The position numbers and the translations under genes are program-made. Shown here one piece after another: positions 9,630-26,737 of a DNA stretch of 64,000 nucleotides (its first letter is position 1; every line of letters begins with the position of its first letter). The stretch spans positions 1,832,001 through 1,896,000 of the forward strand of contig NZ_CP024869.1 of assembly GCF_003052165.1 (NCBI RefSeq), read 5' to 3'. The notes below the pieces were generated by a model, which was given only the letters and a program-made list of their open reading frames with translations, searched no databases and was not told the DNA's origin. Source of the DNA: Dietzia sp. JS16-p6b. Lineage in GTDB: Bacteria; Actinomycetota; Actinomycetes; Mycobacteriales; Mycobacteriaceae.

Positions 9630-10907
9630 GTCGGTGCAGTCCGTGGTGGTCCGCGCGGATGGTGAGTCGGTCACGGACACCACCGCGTCGAGGATCCGCC
9701 CGGCCAGCAGATCCTTGCTCGCCCTGTCCACCGACACCTCCCCGCCCGCGGCGTCGAGGATCCAGCCGCCGTTCACGTCCTGCCCGAAGGTGGTGCCCCG
9801 CCCGACCTCGTTGACGACGAGGAGGTCGCACCCCTTCCGGGCGAGCTTCGCCCGGCCGTGGTCGAGGACGGACCCCGTGGAATCGCCGGTCTCGGCGGCG
9901 AACCCCACCAGGACGCAGCCCGCGGGGATCTCCCCGGACGCGCGGGCCGCGACGAGCCCGGCGAGGATGTCCGGATTGCGTTCCAACCGGATCTGGGCCG
10001 GTTCGGATCCGCTGTCCTTCTTGAGTTTGGAGGACGACACGTCGGTCGGGCGGAAGTCGGCCACCGCCGCGGCCTTGATCACCACATCGGCGTCGGCCGC
10101 GGCCGAGAGGGTGGCGTTCCGCATCTCGAGGGCCGAGTCGATGTGGATCGCCTCGACGGCGGCCGGCACCGGCAGATCGGAGGAGGTCACCAGGGTGACG
10201 CGGGCTCCCCGCGCCGCGGCGATCGCGGCGATGGCGTGTCCCTGTTTCCCGGAACTGCGATTGCCGAGGAAACGGACGGGATCGATCTCCTCACGGGTGC
10301 CGCCGGACGTCACCACGACGTGGCGCCCGGCCAGGTCCCACGGAAGGGTCCCGCCGTCGAGCAGCAGTCTCGACAGACGGGCGATGTCGGCGGGTTCGGG
10401 GAGCCGGCCGGCGCCGGTGTCGGATCCGGTGAGTCGGCCGGAGGCGGGGGGCATCACATGGACGCCGTCTGTGCGGAGGGTGGCGACGTTGCGCCTCGTC
10501 GCCGGGTGTTCCCACATCTCGGTGTGCATCGCCGGCGCGAGAAGGACCGGACACCGCGCGGTCAACAGGGTGGAGGTGAGCAGATCGTCCGCGCGCCCGG
10601 ACGCGACCCGCGCGAGCAGGTCCGCGGTCGCGGGGGCGACGACGACGAGGTCCGCCCGCTGCCCGAGGGCGACGTGGCGGACCGAGGGTACGTCGGAGAA
10701 CACACCGGTCGAGACCGGGTTGCCCGACAGGGCCTCGAAGGTGGCGGACCCGACGAAGTTCAGGGCCGCCTCGGTGGGGACGACGTCGACGTGGCACCCG
10801 GACTCGGTGAGGAGCCTGATCAGACCACACGACTTGTAGGCGGCGATCCCGCCCCCGACGCCGACGACGACGCGGGTACGGCGCCCATCGCCCCCGGGAG
10901 GGGTCAC
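9627..10907 (-). CDS. coaBC: Bifunctional phosphopantothenoylcysteine decarboxylase / phosphopantothenate-cysteine ligase
   Basis: Two consecutive steps of coenzyme A synthesis. The N-terminal FMN-dependent CoaC domain has GGIAAYKSC (near 14-22), the active-site segment RHVALG, and PAMHTEMW, the usual PxMNxxMW motif with His in place of Asn, as I recall for the mycobacterial enzyme. The C-terminal CoaB domain begins about residue 190 with [22 protein letters not shown] and has the KLKKDSG segment. Total length 426 is normal. The start overlaps the rpoZ stop, so the two are coupled. Confidence 0.96.
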   Translation of the reverse strand: MTPPGGDGRRTRVVVGVGGGIAAYKSCGLIRLLTESGCHVDVVPTEAALNFVGSATFEALSGNPVSTGVFSDVPSVRHVALGQRADLVVVAPATADLLARVASGRADDLLTSTLLTARCPVLLAPAMHTEMWEHPATRRNVATLRTDGVHVMPPASGRLTGSDTGAGRLPEPADIARLSRLLLDGGTLPWDLAGRHVVVTSGGTREEIDPVRFLGNRSSGKQGHAIAAIAAARGARVTLVTSSDLPVPAAVEAIHIDSALEMRNATLSAAADADVVIKAAAVADFRPTDVSSSKLKKDSGSEPAQIRLERNPDILAGLVAARASGEIPAGCVLVGFAAETGDSTGSVLDHGRAKLARKGCDLLVVNEVGRGTTFGQDVNGGWILDAAGGEVSVDRASKDLLAGRILDAVVSVTDSPSARTTTDCTD

Positions 10908-11188
10908 TCTCCCTCGGCGCAGTCGAGCAGGTCGGAATGGAGCTCGCGCAGCGCGATGGTCAGCGGCTTCTCGTGGAGCGCCGGGTCGACCAGCGGGCCG
11001 ACGTACTCGAGGATGCCCTCCTCGATCTGGTTGTAGTACGAGTTGATCTGACGTGCGCGCTTGGCGGCGAAGATCACCAGTGCGTACTTGGAGGACGCCC
11101 GCTCGAGGAGCTCGTCGATCGGCGGATTGGTGATCCCGATCGGGGTGTCGTACAACGGCGCTGCCGGTGCTGCTTCGATGGTGGCCAC
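10904..11188 (-). CDS. rpoZ: RNA polymerase omega subunit
   Basis: Helps fold and hold the beta' subunit of RNA polymerase. The 94-residue protein has the conserved core [20 protein letters not shown] followed by [12 protein letters not shown], covering about residues 21-53. The GTG start has AGAGGAGAAC upstream. It lies between gmk and coaBC, the standard gmk-rpoZ-dfp order of actinobacteria. Confidence 0.96.
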   Translation of the reverse strand: MATIEAAPAAPLYDTPIGITNPPIDELLERASSKYALVIFAAKRARQINSYYNQIEEGILEYVGPLVDPALHEKPLTIALRELHSDLLDCAEGE

Positions 11189-11260
11189 TATGGGTTCTCC
11201 TCTGGGGTCCAGCCTGGGTGGTGCTCTGGCCTGTGTGGTGCTCGGGCGTCGGATTCGGCG

Positions 11261-11866
11261 TCAGTCTTGGCCGACCAGCAATGATACCAACTCATCGACC
11301 GCGGCCTCGAGTTCGTCGTTGACGACGACCTCGTCGAACTCGTCCCGCGCGGCCATCTCGACCTTGGCGGTCTCGAGCCTGCGGGCGACGACCTCGTGAG
11401 GTTCGGTACCTCTGCCCCGCAGACGGACTTCGAGCTCCTCCCACGAGGGGGGCGACAGGAACACGGTCCGTCCCTCCGGAATGGAGTCCCGGATCTGCCG
11501 GACGCCGGCGAGGTCGACCTCGATGAGGACCGGACGCCCCTCCGCGAGGGCGTGACGAACCGGCTCCGCGGGGGTACCCGAGAGCTGGAGACCGCGGTGG
11601 ATCTCCGCCCACTCGAGCATCCGTCCCTGTTCGACGGCGCGACGGAACTCCTCCGTGCTGACGAAGTGGTAGTCGCGACCGTCGACCTCCCCGGGACGGG
11701 GGTCCCGGGTGGTCATCGACACGCTGAAGAAGAGGTCCGGGACGCGATCGCGGAGGCGCGCCACGACAGTTGACTTGCCGACGGCGGAGGGGCCGGCCAA
11801 GACGATCAGCCGGCCCCTCTTCGCCGCCGCTTCCGGGGACGAGACCCCGGACGACGGTGTGTTCAT
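11261..11866 (-). CDS. gmk: Guanylate kinase
   Basis: Phosphorylates GMP to GDP. The start at ATG 11864-11866 gives 201 residues and lies just after the mihF stop (TGA, 11874-11876). A further-upstream start would overlap mihF by more than 60 bases with no family similarity. Walker A is GPSAVGKST (25-33). The GMP-binding region [19 protein letters not shown] follows at about residues 52-70. Transcription runs mihF-gmk-rpoZ-coaBC. Confidence 0.96.
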   Translation of the reverse strand: MNTPSSGVSSPEAAAKRGRLIVLAGPSAVGKSTVVARLRDRVPDLFFSVSMTTRDPRPGEVDGRDYHFVSTEEFRRAVEQGRMLEWAEIHRGLQLSGTPAEPVRHALAEGRPVLIEVDLAGVRQIRDSIPEGRTVFLSPPSWEELEVRLRGRGTEPHEVVARRLETAKVEMAARDEFDEVVVNDELEAAVDELVSLLVGQD

Positions 11867-11873
11867 GCGTCGA

Positions 11874-12197
11874 TCAGTCGACCGTGAAGTCGAACCGCTC
11901 GAGCAGTGCGCGGCGCTGGCGATCTCCGAGACCACGCAGGCGACGCGTCGGTGCGATCTCCAGCTCGGTCATGATCTCCTGCGCCTTGACCTTGCCGACC
12001 TTGGGCAGGGCCTCGAGCAGCGCCGAGACCTTCATCTTGCCGAGGATCTCGTCACTCTCGGCATCCTTGAGCACCTGCTTGAGGTCGGTGCCACCACGCT
12101 TCAGGCGCTCCTTGAGCTCAGCCCGGGCGCGACGGGCGGCAGCCGCCTTCTCCAGAGCAGCGGCGCGCTGCTCATCGGTCAACTGGGGAAGGGCCAC
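11874..12197 (-). CDS. mihF: Integration host factor of the actinobacterial type (mIHF)
   Basis: Small nucleoid-associated DNA-binding and bending protein, essential in mycobacteria and unrelated in fold to E. coli IHF. The 107 residues show the typical layout: a long basic N-terminal helix ([22 protein letters not shown]) and a helix-two-turn-helix part with [20 protein letters not shown] followed by RRLRGLG. The GTG start has GGAGGA 5 bases upstream. It precedes gmk by 7 bases, as in Mycobacterium and Corynebacterium, and its promoter must lie in the 418-base gap upstream. Confidence 0.95.
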   Translation of the reverse strand: MALPQLTDEQRAAALEKAAAARRARAELKERLKRGGTDLKQVLKDAESDEILGKMKVSALLEALPKVGKVKAQEIMTELEIAPTRRLRGLGDRQRRALLERFDFTVD

Positions 12198-12240
12198 AAT
12201 TCCTCCGTCTCGTTCGTGTGTGTCTCATGACTCACGCGGG

Positions 12241-12256
12241 TGTCCACCGTAGGACA
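12241..12256 (-). promoter_or_regulatory. Inverted repeat TGTCC-N6-GGACA around a -10 candidate for mihF
   Basis: TGTCC and GGACA flank a six-base core whose minus-strand reading is TACGGT, a TANNNT -10 candidate about 50 bases from the mihF start. A repressor or activator site overlapping the promoter is possible. The repeat is short and could be chance. Confidence 0.3.
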
Positions 12257-12588
12257 TCCACGTGTGGTGTGCGGTGACCGTCCCCGGCGCGTCCGCGGGC
12301 TGCGGAGCGCGTCCGGGAGCGGGCGCTCCCTCGTGCTCACCGTACCCGGGCGAGTCCGCCCCCTCGCGGGAGACCGGCACGGCGTCGGGCCTGATGACCT
12401 CAGCAACAGTACGCGGCCGAGTGGCCTCGTCCTCGCGCGGGGCCCGGCGTGGCACCCTGCCTGAACTGCGCATTGACGTGTGAGGTGAGGAGAAGACTAA
12501 CGTCGGCGGTCCGCCGCCGCGAACCGAACCGCCCGAAATCGCGCGACCGCGTCATGGATCAGCGCGGCACACGGGGCCCCTGTGACTC

Positions 12589-12610
12589 CAGCCGACCGCT
12601 GGGACGGCTG
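12589..12610 (-). terminator. Hairpin downstream of pyrF
   Basis: CAGCCG and CGGCTG flank a 10-base loop, 6 bases past the pyrF stop. It has no U tract, as is usual for high-G+C actinobacteria. It probably ends the pyr operon before mihF. Confidence 0.4.
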
Positions 12611-12615
12611 ACGAG

Positions 12616-13463
12616 TCAGTCGGATTCGGCGAACCGGTAGGTCTCGGCCAGGTCGCGGACCACCGCGCGCATCGCCCCGACGTCCGGACCGGAACGCAGG
12701 ACGTGCCGGGAGACGTTGACGAGGGTGCGGGGCAACGCGGGTCCGGCGATCCTCCGGACGTCCTCGGCGGTCCCCCCCTGCTCCCCCACCCCCGGCATGA
12801 GAACCGGACCGGAGAGATCGTCCAGTCGCGGAGGCTCGGCGACCGTCGCGCCCACCACCACACCGAACGAGCCCGGCGCCCCGGGCCCCGACGCGGCGTT
12901 CCGGTGGCCCACCTCGTCCACCACCATCTGCGCGACCGTCCCGGAGGGCCCGGTGGCCGCCTGCAGTCCCACCGCCTCCGGGTTGGAGGTGCGGGCCAAC
13001 ACGAACAACCCGCGGTCGTTCGCCGTGGCGGCGTCGAAGGCCGCGTCGAGCGATGCCACCCCGAGGTACGGGGACACCGTGAGCGCGTCACACGCCAGAG
13101 GTGAGCCCTCCGCCAGCCACGCCCGGGCGTACCCGGCCATCGTCGAACCGATGTCCCCGCGCTTGGCGTCCGCGATCGACAGAGCTCCGGCCTCGACGAT
13201 CGACGCCAGCACCTCCTCGAGGACCGCGAACCCGGCGGATCCGTGCTCCTCGAAGAACGCCACCTGGGGTTTGATCGCCGGCACGAGATCCCCGAAGGCC
13301 TCCAGCGATCGACGGGAGAACTCGCGGACACCCACGGCGTCCACACCCAGCCCCCAGGCCTCGAGGAGAGCCGGGTGCGGGTCGATGCCCACGCAGAGGT
13401 TTCCCCGGGCCCGGACCGCGCCGTGGAGCCGCGCCCCGAAGGAGACCCGGGACGTTCCGTCGG

Positions 13464-13467
<4 letters not shown>
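12616..13467 (-). CDS. pyrF: Orotidine 5'-phosphate decarboxylase (type 2)
   Basis: Last step of UMP synthesis. The 283-residue protein has [14 protein letters not shown] (residues 25-38) and the catalytic signature [15 protein letters not shown] (near residues 100-115), in the arrangement of the longer actinobacterial type 2 PyrF. The ATG at 13465-13467 overlaps the carB stop as ATGA, which fixes the start. Last gene of the pyr operon. Confidence 0.95.
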
Positions 13468-16825
<3,358 letters not shown>

Positions 16826-16826
<1 letters not shown>

Positions 16827-18045
16827 CAGTTCGAGCCCTTTCTGGAGTCTGCGGAACCGTCGGCGGCGTCGCCCGACGCTGAGTCGAGCAGGCTGACGAA
16901 GCGGTCGAAGAGATCGGCGGCGTCGCGGGGACCTGCCGCGGCCTCGGGGTGGTACTGGACGGAGAACGCCGAGCCGTCGGTGAGGGCGACGCCCTCGACG
17001 GACCCGTCGTTCGCGCACACGTGCGTGACCGTGGCCGTGCCCCAGGGTGTCTCCCAGGTCTCGGTCTCCGGCGCACGCAGGGCGAACCCGTGGTTCTGGG
17101 ACGTGATGGCGACCGTCCCCGTGGCCTTCTCCACCACCGGGATGTTGATGCCGCGGTGGCCGAACCTCATCTTGTAGGTCTCGAGTCCGAGCGCCCTGCC
17201 CAGGATCTGGTTGCCGAAACAGATCCCGAAGAACGGGATCCCCTGGCTCAGGACCTCCTTGGTCAGGTGAACCGCGGCGTCGGCGGTGGCCGGATCTCCC
17301 GGCCCGTTGGACAGGAAGACCCCGTCCACGTCGAGATCGAGGACGTCCTGCAGGGTCGAGTCGGAGGGCAGGACGTGCACCCGCACGCCGCGTGCGGTGA
17401 GCATGCGGGGGTGTTGGTCTTGATCCCCAGGTCGAGCGCGGCCACCGAGTGGCGCACCCGGCCTTCGGGCTCGACGACGTAGGGCCTGTCCGTCGAGACC
17501 TCCCCGGCTAGGGAGGCCCCGGCCATGGGCTCCTGATCGCGGACGATCGCAAGCATCGACTCGTCGTCCACCACGGCGTCACCGGAGAAGATGCCGGCCT
17601 TCATGGCCCCGAGCTCCCGGATGTGGCGGACGACCGCCCGGGTGTCCACGTCGGCGATCCCCACGATGCCCTGGGCGAGCATCTCGTCCTCGAGCGTGCG
17701 CTCGGACCGGTGGTTGGAGGCCCGCCGTGACAGGTCACGGATGACAAGGCCCGCCACCCAGATCCGACCGCCGCCGTTCCTGCCGTCCAGCAGCGACTCA
17801 CCGTCCTCGTCGTTCCATCCGGTGTTACCGATCTGCGGAGCGGTGCTGACGATGATCTGGCGGTGATAGGACGGGTCGGTCAGGGTCTCCTGGTAGCCGG
17901 ACATGCCGGTCGTGAACACGGCCTCGCCGAGCGTCGTCCCGGTCGCCCCGAACGCGGTTCCTCGGTGGATGCGACCGTCCTCGAGGACGAGCGCGGCGGG
18001 GCGGCGACCCCCCGGTGCGACGGTGGTTCCGTGGTGCGGTGTCAC
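16826..18045 (-). CDS. carA: Carbamoyl-phosphate synthase small subunit, apparent one-base frameshift
   Basis: Glutaminase subunit that feeds ammonia to CarB. The first ~213 codons (from GTG at 18043-18045, overlapping the preceding stop as GTGA) end in [13 protein letters not shown]. The rest, [14 protein letters not shown] onward, continues in another frame. Restoring one G to the five-G run at 17407-17411 gives a continuous ~406-residue CarA with [10 protein letters not shown]. The second part holds the catalytic Cys in [14 protein letters not shown] and the His-Glu pair in QYHPEAAAG. Since both parts are otherwise intact and the gene is needed for carbamoyl phosphate, a sequencing or assembly error is more likely than a pseudogene. 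Confidence 0.9.
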
Positions 18046-18590
18046 TTGTTCTCCTCGGTGGTGGAGCTGGGGGTGTCCGGCCGGGGGGTCGGAGCGGCGT
18101 CTCCGCGCAGCTCCTCCCAGCGGGGGTACGTGTCCTTGTCGTCGGCCCGGAAACCGGAGTCGATCAGAGTGGTGCCGTCCGGGCCTGCGACCTGCCACCG
18201 GGCGATGAGGATCCCACCGCCCGGCACGGTCTTGTTGGCGAGCGCCGAGGCGCGTCGGACGGTCTGGAGGTCGGATCGGGGGATCCAGACGGTTGCGTCG
18301 GCGAGGTCGAGCCGCAGCCCACCGGTGAACGCGGTGAGGGTCCCGGCCGATCGGTGACCGAGCGGCGCGCGGGCGATGCGTGCCTGCCAGTCCCCCGCCA
18401 CGGTGCTCCCGATGTACACGCCGGTCAGCGGGCCCAGGATGACATCACCGGTCTCGGCCGGCGCCTCGGGCAGGGCGTCGAACAGGCCTGCCTGGGATCG
18501 CGTCCGGTTGCGCCACCCCCGGATCATCAACCCGAGTACGCCCAGGAAGACCAGGATGACGATGATCAGGGTCCAGATGTCCTGTGTCAT
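18042..18590 (-). CDS. Single-pass membrane protein of the pyr operon (Rv1382-like)
   Basis: Function unknown. It is the counterpart, by position and shape, of the membrane protein found between pyrC and carA in mycobacteria (Rv1382). The 182 residues start with one membrane helix (about 5-24), then a basic patch ([10 protein letters not shown]), then a soluble domain (about 45-160) rich in beta strand that looks like a small PH-type fold, then a Pro/Ser/Thr-rich tail. It overlaps pyrC upstream and carA downstream by four bases each, so it is made with the pyrimidine enzymes. No catalytic motif is visible; a membrane anchor or assembly role is speculation. Confidence 0.85.
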   Translation of the reverse strand: MTQDIWTLIIVILVFLGVLGLMIRGWRNRTRSQAGLFDALPEAPAETGDVILGPLTGVYIGSTVAGDWQARIARAPLGHRSAGTLTAFTGGLRLDLADATVWIPRSDLQTVRRASALANKTVPGGGILIARWQVAGPDGTTLIDSGFRADDKDTYPRWEELRGDAAPTPRPDTPSSTTEENK

Positions 18591-19899
18591 GCGAGTACCT
18601 CTCCGTCGCGGTTGGTCATGCGACCCCGGTACACGGTGGCCACGACCCGCGCCGCGAACGTCATCCCCTCATACGGGGTGTTGGCGGACAGACTTGCGAG
18701 TTCTTCCCCCACGACGGTCCACGGGGAGTCGGGATCCACGGCGGCGAGGTTCGCGGGCTCCCCCACCGCGATCGGCCGCCCCTGGTCCGGGAGACCGGCG
18801 ATCTCGGCGGGGCGCGAGCTCATCACGCGGGCCAGATCGCGCCAGGTCATCTCCCCCGACTCGACCAGCAGGGCCGCCACGATGGGCAACGCCGTCTCCA
18901 ACCCGAGCATGCCCGGGCGGGCGGCCGCGAACTCGCAGCACTTCTCCTGGGCGGCGTGGGGGGCGTGGTCCGTGGCGACGCAGTCGATCACGCCGGACAC
19001 GAGCGCGTCACGCAGGGCGAGGGTGTCGTGGGCTTCGCGGAGAGGCGGGTTGACCCGGTAGACCCCGTCGTAGGACTCGAGTCTCGTGTCGTCGAGCAGC
19101 AGGTGATGGGGGGTGACCTCCGCGGTGATCGAGATCCCCTGTGCCTTCGCCCACCTCAGCAGCTCGACCGTCCCCGTGGTGGAGGCGTGGCAGATGTGGA
19201 CGCGCGCGCCGGCGTCCCGGGCCAGTATCGCGTCGCGCGCGACGATCGACTCCTCCGCCGAACGCGGCCAGCCGGTCAGCCCGAGGCGGGCGGCCGTGGG
19301 TCCCTCGTGTGCCACCGCACCCTTGGTCAGGCGCGGCTCCTCGGCGTGCTGCGCGATCAGCACGCCGAGGCCCGCCGAGTATTCGAGGGCGCGGCGCATC
19401 ACCAGCGGGTCGTAGACGCACATGCCGTCGTCGGAGAAGATCCGGACTCCGGCCTCGCCCGCGGCCATCTGGCCCATCTCGGTGAGCTGCTCCCCCTTGA
19501 GGCCGACGGTGACCGCTCCCACCGGGTGGACATCGCACAGCCCCACGGACCGGCCGATCCGCCACACGGAGTCGGTCACCGTCTGGTTGTCCTGCGGCGG
19601 CTGCGTGTTGGCCATGGCGAACACAGCGGTGTATCCGCCTCGCGCCGCGGCTGCCGACCCGGTGGCGACGGTCTCGGTGTCCTCGCGTCCGGGTTCGCGG
19701 AGGTGGGTGTGGAGGTCGACGAACCCGGGCAGCAGGACGGCGCCGCCCAGGTCGTGGATCTCCGCGTCACCGGGCAGGTCGGCGCCGGCGTCGGGCCCGA
19801 TCGCGGCGACGAGCCCGTCCCTGACCAGCACGTCGACGGGGTCGCCCTCCCCGTAGGGCCGGACCCGGCGCAGTAACAGGGTCGGGTGGTGGTGGGCGT

Positions 19900-19903
<4 letters not shown>
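18587..19903 (-). CDS. pyrC: Dihydroorotase
   Basis: Third step of pyrimidine synthesis, cyclising carbamoyl aspartate. The 438-residue amidohydrolase (class I type) has the metal site HTHLREPG (near 65-72), further histidines in the IAQHAEEPR and HICHAS segments, and the C-terminal DHAPH motif containing the catalytic Asp. Starts ATG overlapping the pyrB stop by four bases. Confidence 0.96.
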
Positions 19904-21425
<1,522 letters not shown>

Positions 21426-21431
21426 TCACCA

Positions 21432-21438
21432 CCTCCTT
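21432..21438 (-). promoter_or_regulatory. Strong ribosome binding site of pyrR (AAGGAGG)
   Basis: AAGGAGG on the minus strand, 9 bases before the pyrR GTG and touching the 3' side of the PyrR-binding hairpin. Protein bound to the hairpin would block ribosome access. Confidence 0.75.
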
Positions 21439-21454
21439 GTCCGCCTCTCTGGAC
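21439..21454 (-). promoter_or_regulatory. PyrR-binding RNA hairpin in the pyr leader
   Basis: The minus strand reads GTCCAGAGAGGCGGAC, which matches the PyrR-binding loop consensus (UCCNGNGAGGY) and can form a stem closed by GUCC/GGAC. It sits immediately before the AAGGAGG of pyrR. No terminator follows it, which fits the translational-repression mode described for mycobacterial PyrR rather than the Bacillus attenuation mode. Confidence 0.75.
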
Positions 21455-21484
21455 GGCTCGTTAAAGGGATAGCTTTCGGGTTGA

Positions 21485-21490
21485 ACCCTA
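21485..21490 (-). promoter_or_regulatory. Predicted -10 hexamer (TAGGGT) of the pyr operon
   Basis: TAGGGT on the minus strand just past the nusB stop would start a leader of about 55 bases containing the PyrR hairpin and ribosome binding site. Match to TANNNT only; no clear -35. Confidence 0.38.
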
Positions 21491-22036
21491 TCAGTCCCCG
21501 GCCCCCGGCCCCGGCGGGTCGGGGGTGGGCTCCGACACGTCCGCGGTCGGCGCCGGATCGAGCGAGGACACCGCGCGTTCGGCGGCCCGGATGTGCTCGG
21601 CGAGACCGGCGACGCGGTCGAGGACGGCGTTGACGTAGGGAACCGACTTCTCGGCCGACAGGTCCGAGATCAGCAGCACGGACTGGTCGATCACGATCGC
21701 CGCGTCCACGTCCTCGGTCCCGAACAGCAGCTCCCACGCTCCCGCCCGCAGCACCGCCCGGTCCACGGCCGGCAGGCGCTCGAGGGTCCAGTCCCGCAGG
21801 TGCTCGGAGATCATCGAGTCGATACGGTCCAGCCGCTGCGCCACGCCCGTGACGATCTCCATGGTGTACGACGCCACGTCGTGGAACTCCTGCGACTCCT
21901 CGCCCATCCGCCGGCGCTCCTCCGCGAGTGCCACCACATCGGCGTCGCGGAGTTCCGCCTCGAACAGCAGGGCCACCGCTCGCTTGCGCGCACGGAATCT
22001 CGATCCCCGGCGCCGGTGATCTGCCTCGTCCGCCAT
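21491..22036 (-). CDS. nusB: Transcription antitermination factor NusB
   Basis: Binds boxA RNA with NusE (S10) for rRNA transcription antitermination. The 181-residue all-helical protein has the usual RKRAVALLFEAELRDADV start (near 16-33) and the C-terminal VPYVNAVLDRVAG segment, with an acidic-proline tail of about 35 residues typical of actinobacteria. The ATG comes 2 bases after the efp stop with no ribosome binding site, so translation is probably coupled to efp. Confidence 0.94.
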   Translation of the reverse strand: MADEADHRRRGSRFRARKRAVALLFEAELRDADVVALAEERRRMGEESQEFHDVASYTMEIVTGVAQRLDRIDSMISEHLRDWTLERLPAVDRAVLRAGAWELLFGTEDVDAAIVIDQSVLLISDLSAEKSVPYVNAVLDRVAGLAEHIRAAERAVSSLDPAPTADVSEPTPDPPGPGAGD

Positions 22037-22038
22037 GG

Positions 22039-22602
22039 TCAGTCGTTCACCCGGCTGAGGTACCGGCCGTCGCGGGTGTCGATGCGGAGCTTGTCGCCCG
22101 TGTTGATGAACAGCGGGACGTGGACCTCGGCACCGGTCTCGAGTGTGGCGGGCTTGGTGCCGCCGGTCGACCGGTCACCCTGGAGACCCGGATCGGTGTG
22201 CTGGACCACCAGGTCCACCGCGACGGGCATCTCGGCGAACAGCGGCACGCCCTCGTGCATCGAGACCTGGACGCTGGTGTTCTCCAGGAGGAAGCGGGCA
22301 CCGTCCCCCATCACGGCGGGCGAGACGTTGATCTGCTCGAAGTCCTTCTCGTCCATGAGGACGTAGTCCTCCCCGTCGCGGTACAGGAAGGTCATGTCGC
22401 GGCGGTCCACCGTCGCGGTCTCCACCTTGACCCCGGCGTTGTAGGTCTTGTCGACGATCTTGCCGGAAACGACGTTCTTGATCTTCGTGCGGACGAAGGC
22501 GGGACCCTTACCCGGCTTGACGTGCTGGAACTCCTGGATCTGCCACAGGTTCCCCTCCTCCTTGAGGACGAGGCCGTTCTTGAAATCGGCGGTGGACGCC
22601 AT
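22039..22602 (-). CDS. efp: Elongation factor P of the PGKGP subfamily
   Basis: Rescues ribosomes stalled on consecutive prolines. The 187-residue protein has an N-terminal KOW-like domain and two OB domains. The tip loop reads [10 protein letters not shown] (27-36), with Lys32 inside PGKGP. This loop marks the actinobacterial EF-P subfamily reported to work without lysine modification, in keeping with the absence of modification genes here. The ATG has GAAGGAGAA upstream. It lies between the M24 peptidase and nusB. Confidence 0.97.
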   Translation of the reverse strand: MASTADFKNGLVLKEEGNLWQIQEFQHVKPGKGPAFVRTKIKNVVSGKIVDKTYNAGVKVETATVDRRDMTFLYRDGEDYVLMDEKDFEQINVSPAVMGDGARFLLENTSVQVSMHEGVPLFAEMPVAVDLVVQHTDPGLQGDRSTGGTKPATLETGAEVHVPLFINTGDKLRIDTRDGRYLSRVND

Positions 22603-22677
22603 GGTCGGTTCTCCTTCGCGAGTCGTCGGCGGGCGGCAGTGGACCGGCGCCGCGCGGATGTTCTGTGGGACGGCGGC

Positions 22678-24932
<2,255 letters not shown>

Positions 24933-24948
24933 TCACTTCTCGCCGGAC

Positions 24949-25500
24949 TCACGATCGGTCCGCCGCGCTGCGCGCGTGCGGGTCACCGGACTCGAGTCTG
25001 TCGACGATCTCCGTCACCACCTTGCCCGAACTCCTGCGCTCGGTGCTCACGGTCGACCACGCGACCTCCCGGTAGAGCGGCGCCCGCTCGGTCAACAACG
25101 CCTGGTACCGCGCCGTCACGTCACCGCCGGCGAGGAGTGGGCGACCGGCGCCCCGGGACCTGCGCACCCCCTCGGCCACCCCGATCGTCAGATGGATCAC
25201 GCGGTGACCGCGGAGCCGGCCGCGGGTGGTCGCCGACAGCACGGCACCGCCCCCCAGCGAGAGGACCCCGCTGAAGGTCTCCAGCGCCTCCCCCACGACC
25301 CTCTCCTCGATCGCGCGGAACGCGGGTTCACCCTCCTCCGCGAAGATCTCGGGAATCGACCGCCCCTCGGCCTCCTCGATCATCTGATCGGCATCACGGA
25401 ACGGAACGTCGAGCCTGCGGGCCAGCTTGCGCCCGATGGTCGTCTTGCCGGCACCCGGCGGACCCACCAGGACGGCGACCGGCCGTGCCGGGTGGTTCAT
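24949..25500 (-). CDS. aroK: Shikimate kinase
   Basis: Phosphorylates shikimate. The 183-residue P-loop protein has GPPGAGKT (13-20), the DAD shikimate/metal segment (36-38), SLGGGAVL in the shikimate-binding region, and the Arg-containing lid GAGRPLL. Coupled to aroC by a four-base overlap. Confidence 0.96.
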   Translation of the reverse strand: MNHPARPVAVLVGPPGAGKTTIGRKLARRLDVPFRDADQMIEEAEGRSIPEIFAEEGEPAFRAIEERVVGEALETFSGVLSLGGGAVLSATTRGRLRGHRVIHLTIGVAEGVRRSRGAGRPLLAGGDVTARYQALLTERAPLYREVAWSTVSTERRSSGKVVTEIVDRLESGDPHARSAADRS

Positions 25501-26711
25501 GCCGGATCCGAGTCCCAGTCCAGTCTCGCCGCCACGGCGTCGAGGTACCCTTGCGCGTTGCGCCGGGTCTCCGACACCGAGTCCCCGCCGAACTTCTGCA
25601 GGACAGAGCGTGCGAGGACCAGCGCGACCATGGATTCCGCGACCACCCCGGCGGCGGGGACCGCGCAGACATCGGAGCGCTGGTGGATGGCGGTGGCGCC
25701 GGATCCGTCCGCCATGTCGACGGTGCTCAGCGCGCGCGGCACCGTGGAGATGGGTTTCATGGCGGCGCGGACCCGCAGGACCTGCCCGTTGGTCATCCCG
25801 CCCTCGAGTCCACCCGCGCGGTTGGTACGGCGTTCCACGCCGTCATCGCCCCGCACCATCTCGTCGTGCGCGACGCTGCCCCGGCGACGCGCGGTCTCGA
25901 AACCGTCGCCGACCTCGACCCCCTTGATCGCCTGGATCCCCATGAGGGCTCCCGCAAGCTGGGCGTCGAGGCGCTCCTCGCCGGACACGTGCGAACCGAG
26001 TCCGATGGGCAGCCCGTGGACGACCACCTCGACCACGCCCCCGAGCGTGTCCCCGGCCTTCTTGGCGGCCTCGATCTCGGCGATCATGGATTCCCCGCTC
26101 GCGGTGTCGAAGGCACGCACGGGACTCTCGTCGATGACCGGCAGGTCGGCGAACGTGGGTTCGGGCCCGGTGTAGGGATCGGAGGCGCCGATGGAGATCA
26201 CGTGCGAGAGGACCTCCACGCCCAGGACCTCACGCAGCACCGCCCGCGCGACCGTCCCCGCCGCGACCCTGGCCGCGGTCTCGCGTGCGCTGGCGCGTTC
26301 CAGAACCATGCGGGCGTCGTCGAAGTCGTACTTCACCATCCCGGCGAAGTCGGCGTGGCCCGGGCGAGGTCTGGTGAGGGTGGCCGCGCGGGCCTTGTCC
26401 TCGATCGCATCGGGGTCGATGGGATCCGCCGACATGATCGTGTCCCACTTGGGCCACTCGGTGTTCCCGACCTCGATCGCCACGGGCGAGCCCATGGTGC
26501 GACCGTGGCGGACGCCGGCCAGCACCCTGACCGCGTCGGCCTCGAACTTCATCCGGGCGCCGCGGCCGTAGCCCAGGCGGCGACGGGCGAGCTGCGCCGC
26601 GATCTGGTCGGTCGTCACCTCGACACCCGCGATGACGCCCTCGACGATCGTCACCAGGGCCTGGCCATGCGATTCTCCGGCGGTGGTCCACTTCAGCACG
26701 TCGCCGATCAT
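25497..26711 (-). CDS. aroC: Chorismate synthase
   Basis: Final step to chorismate; needs reduced FMN. The 404-residue protein contains the family motifs GESHGQAL near the start, [16 protein letters not shown] (about 49-64), and later [11 protein letters not shown] and [15 protein letters not shown], with [12 protein letters not shown] near the C terminus. ATG 26709-26711 is preferred over an upstream in-frame codon at 26738, which would overlap the araC coding end. A GTG 12 bases downstream (VLKWTTAG) is a rival that would give the family's shortest N terminus. Called aroF in M. tuberculosis. Confidence 0.94.
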   Translation of the reverse strand: MIGDVLKWTTAGESHGQALVTIVEGVIAGVEVTTDQIAAQLARRRLGYGRGARMKFEADAVRVLAGVRHGRTMGSPVAIEVGNTEWPKWDTIMSADPIDPDAIEDKARAATLTRPRPGHADFAGMVKYDFDDARMVLERASARETAARVAAGTVARAVLREVLGVEVLSHVISIGASDPYTGPEPTFADLPVIDESPVRAFDTASGESMIAEIEAAKKAGDTLGGVVEVVVHGLPIGLGSHVSGEERLDAQLAGALMGIQAIKGVEVGDGFETARRRGSVAHDEMVRGDDGVERRTNRAGGLEGGMTNGQVLRVRAAMKPISTVPRALSTVDMADGSGATAIHQRSDVCAVPAAGVVAESMVALVLARSVLQKFGGDSVSETRRNAQGYLDAVAARLDWDSDPA

Positions 26712-26737
26712 CCCACGTCCGGGTCCCACCCGGCACA

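Larger units (their letters stand above)
12198..12615. other. 418-bp intergenic region between mihF and pyrF
   Basis: The longest stretch without an accepted gene. Near mihF it holds a short inverted repeat with a TACGGT -10 candidate, and near pyrF a hairpin that may end the pyrimidine operon. A minus-strand reading frame of 82 codons (12225-12473) fills part of it, but it has no convincing ribosome binding site and third-position G+C lower than neighbouring genes, so it is not called. Confidence 0.6.

Noticed and set aside
12225-12473. Minus-strand frame of 82 codons upstream of mihF
   Set aside because: No ribosome binding site, third-position G+C lower than neighbours, and composition of disordered Pro/Arg/Glu without any motif.
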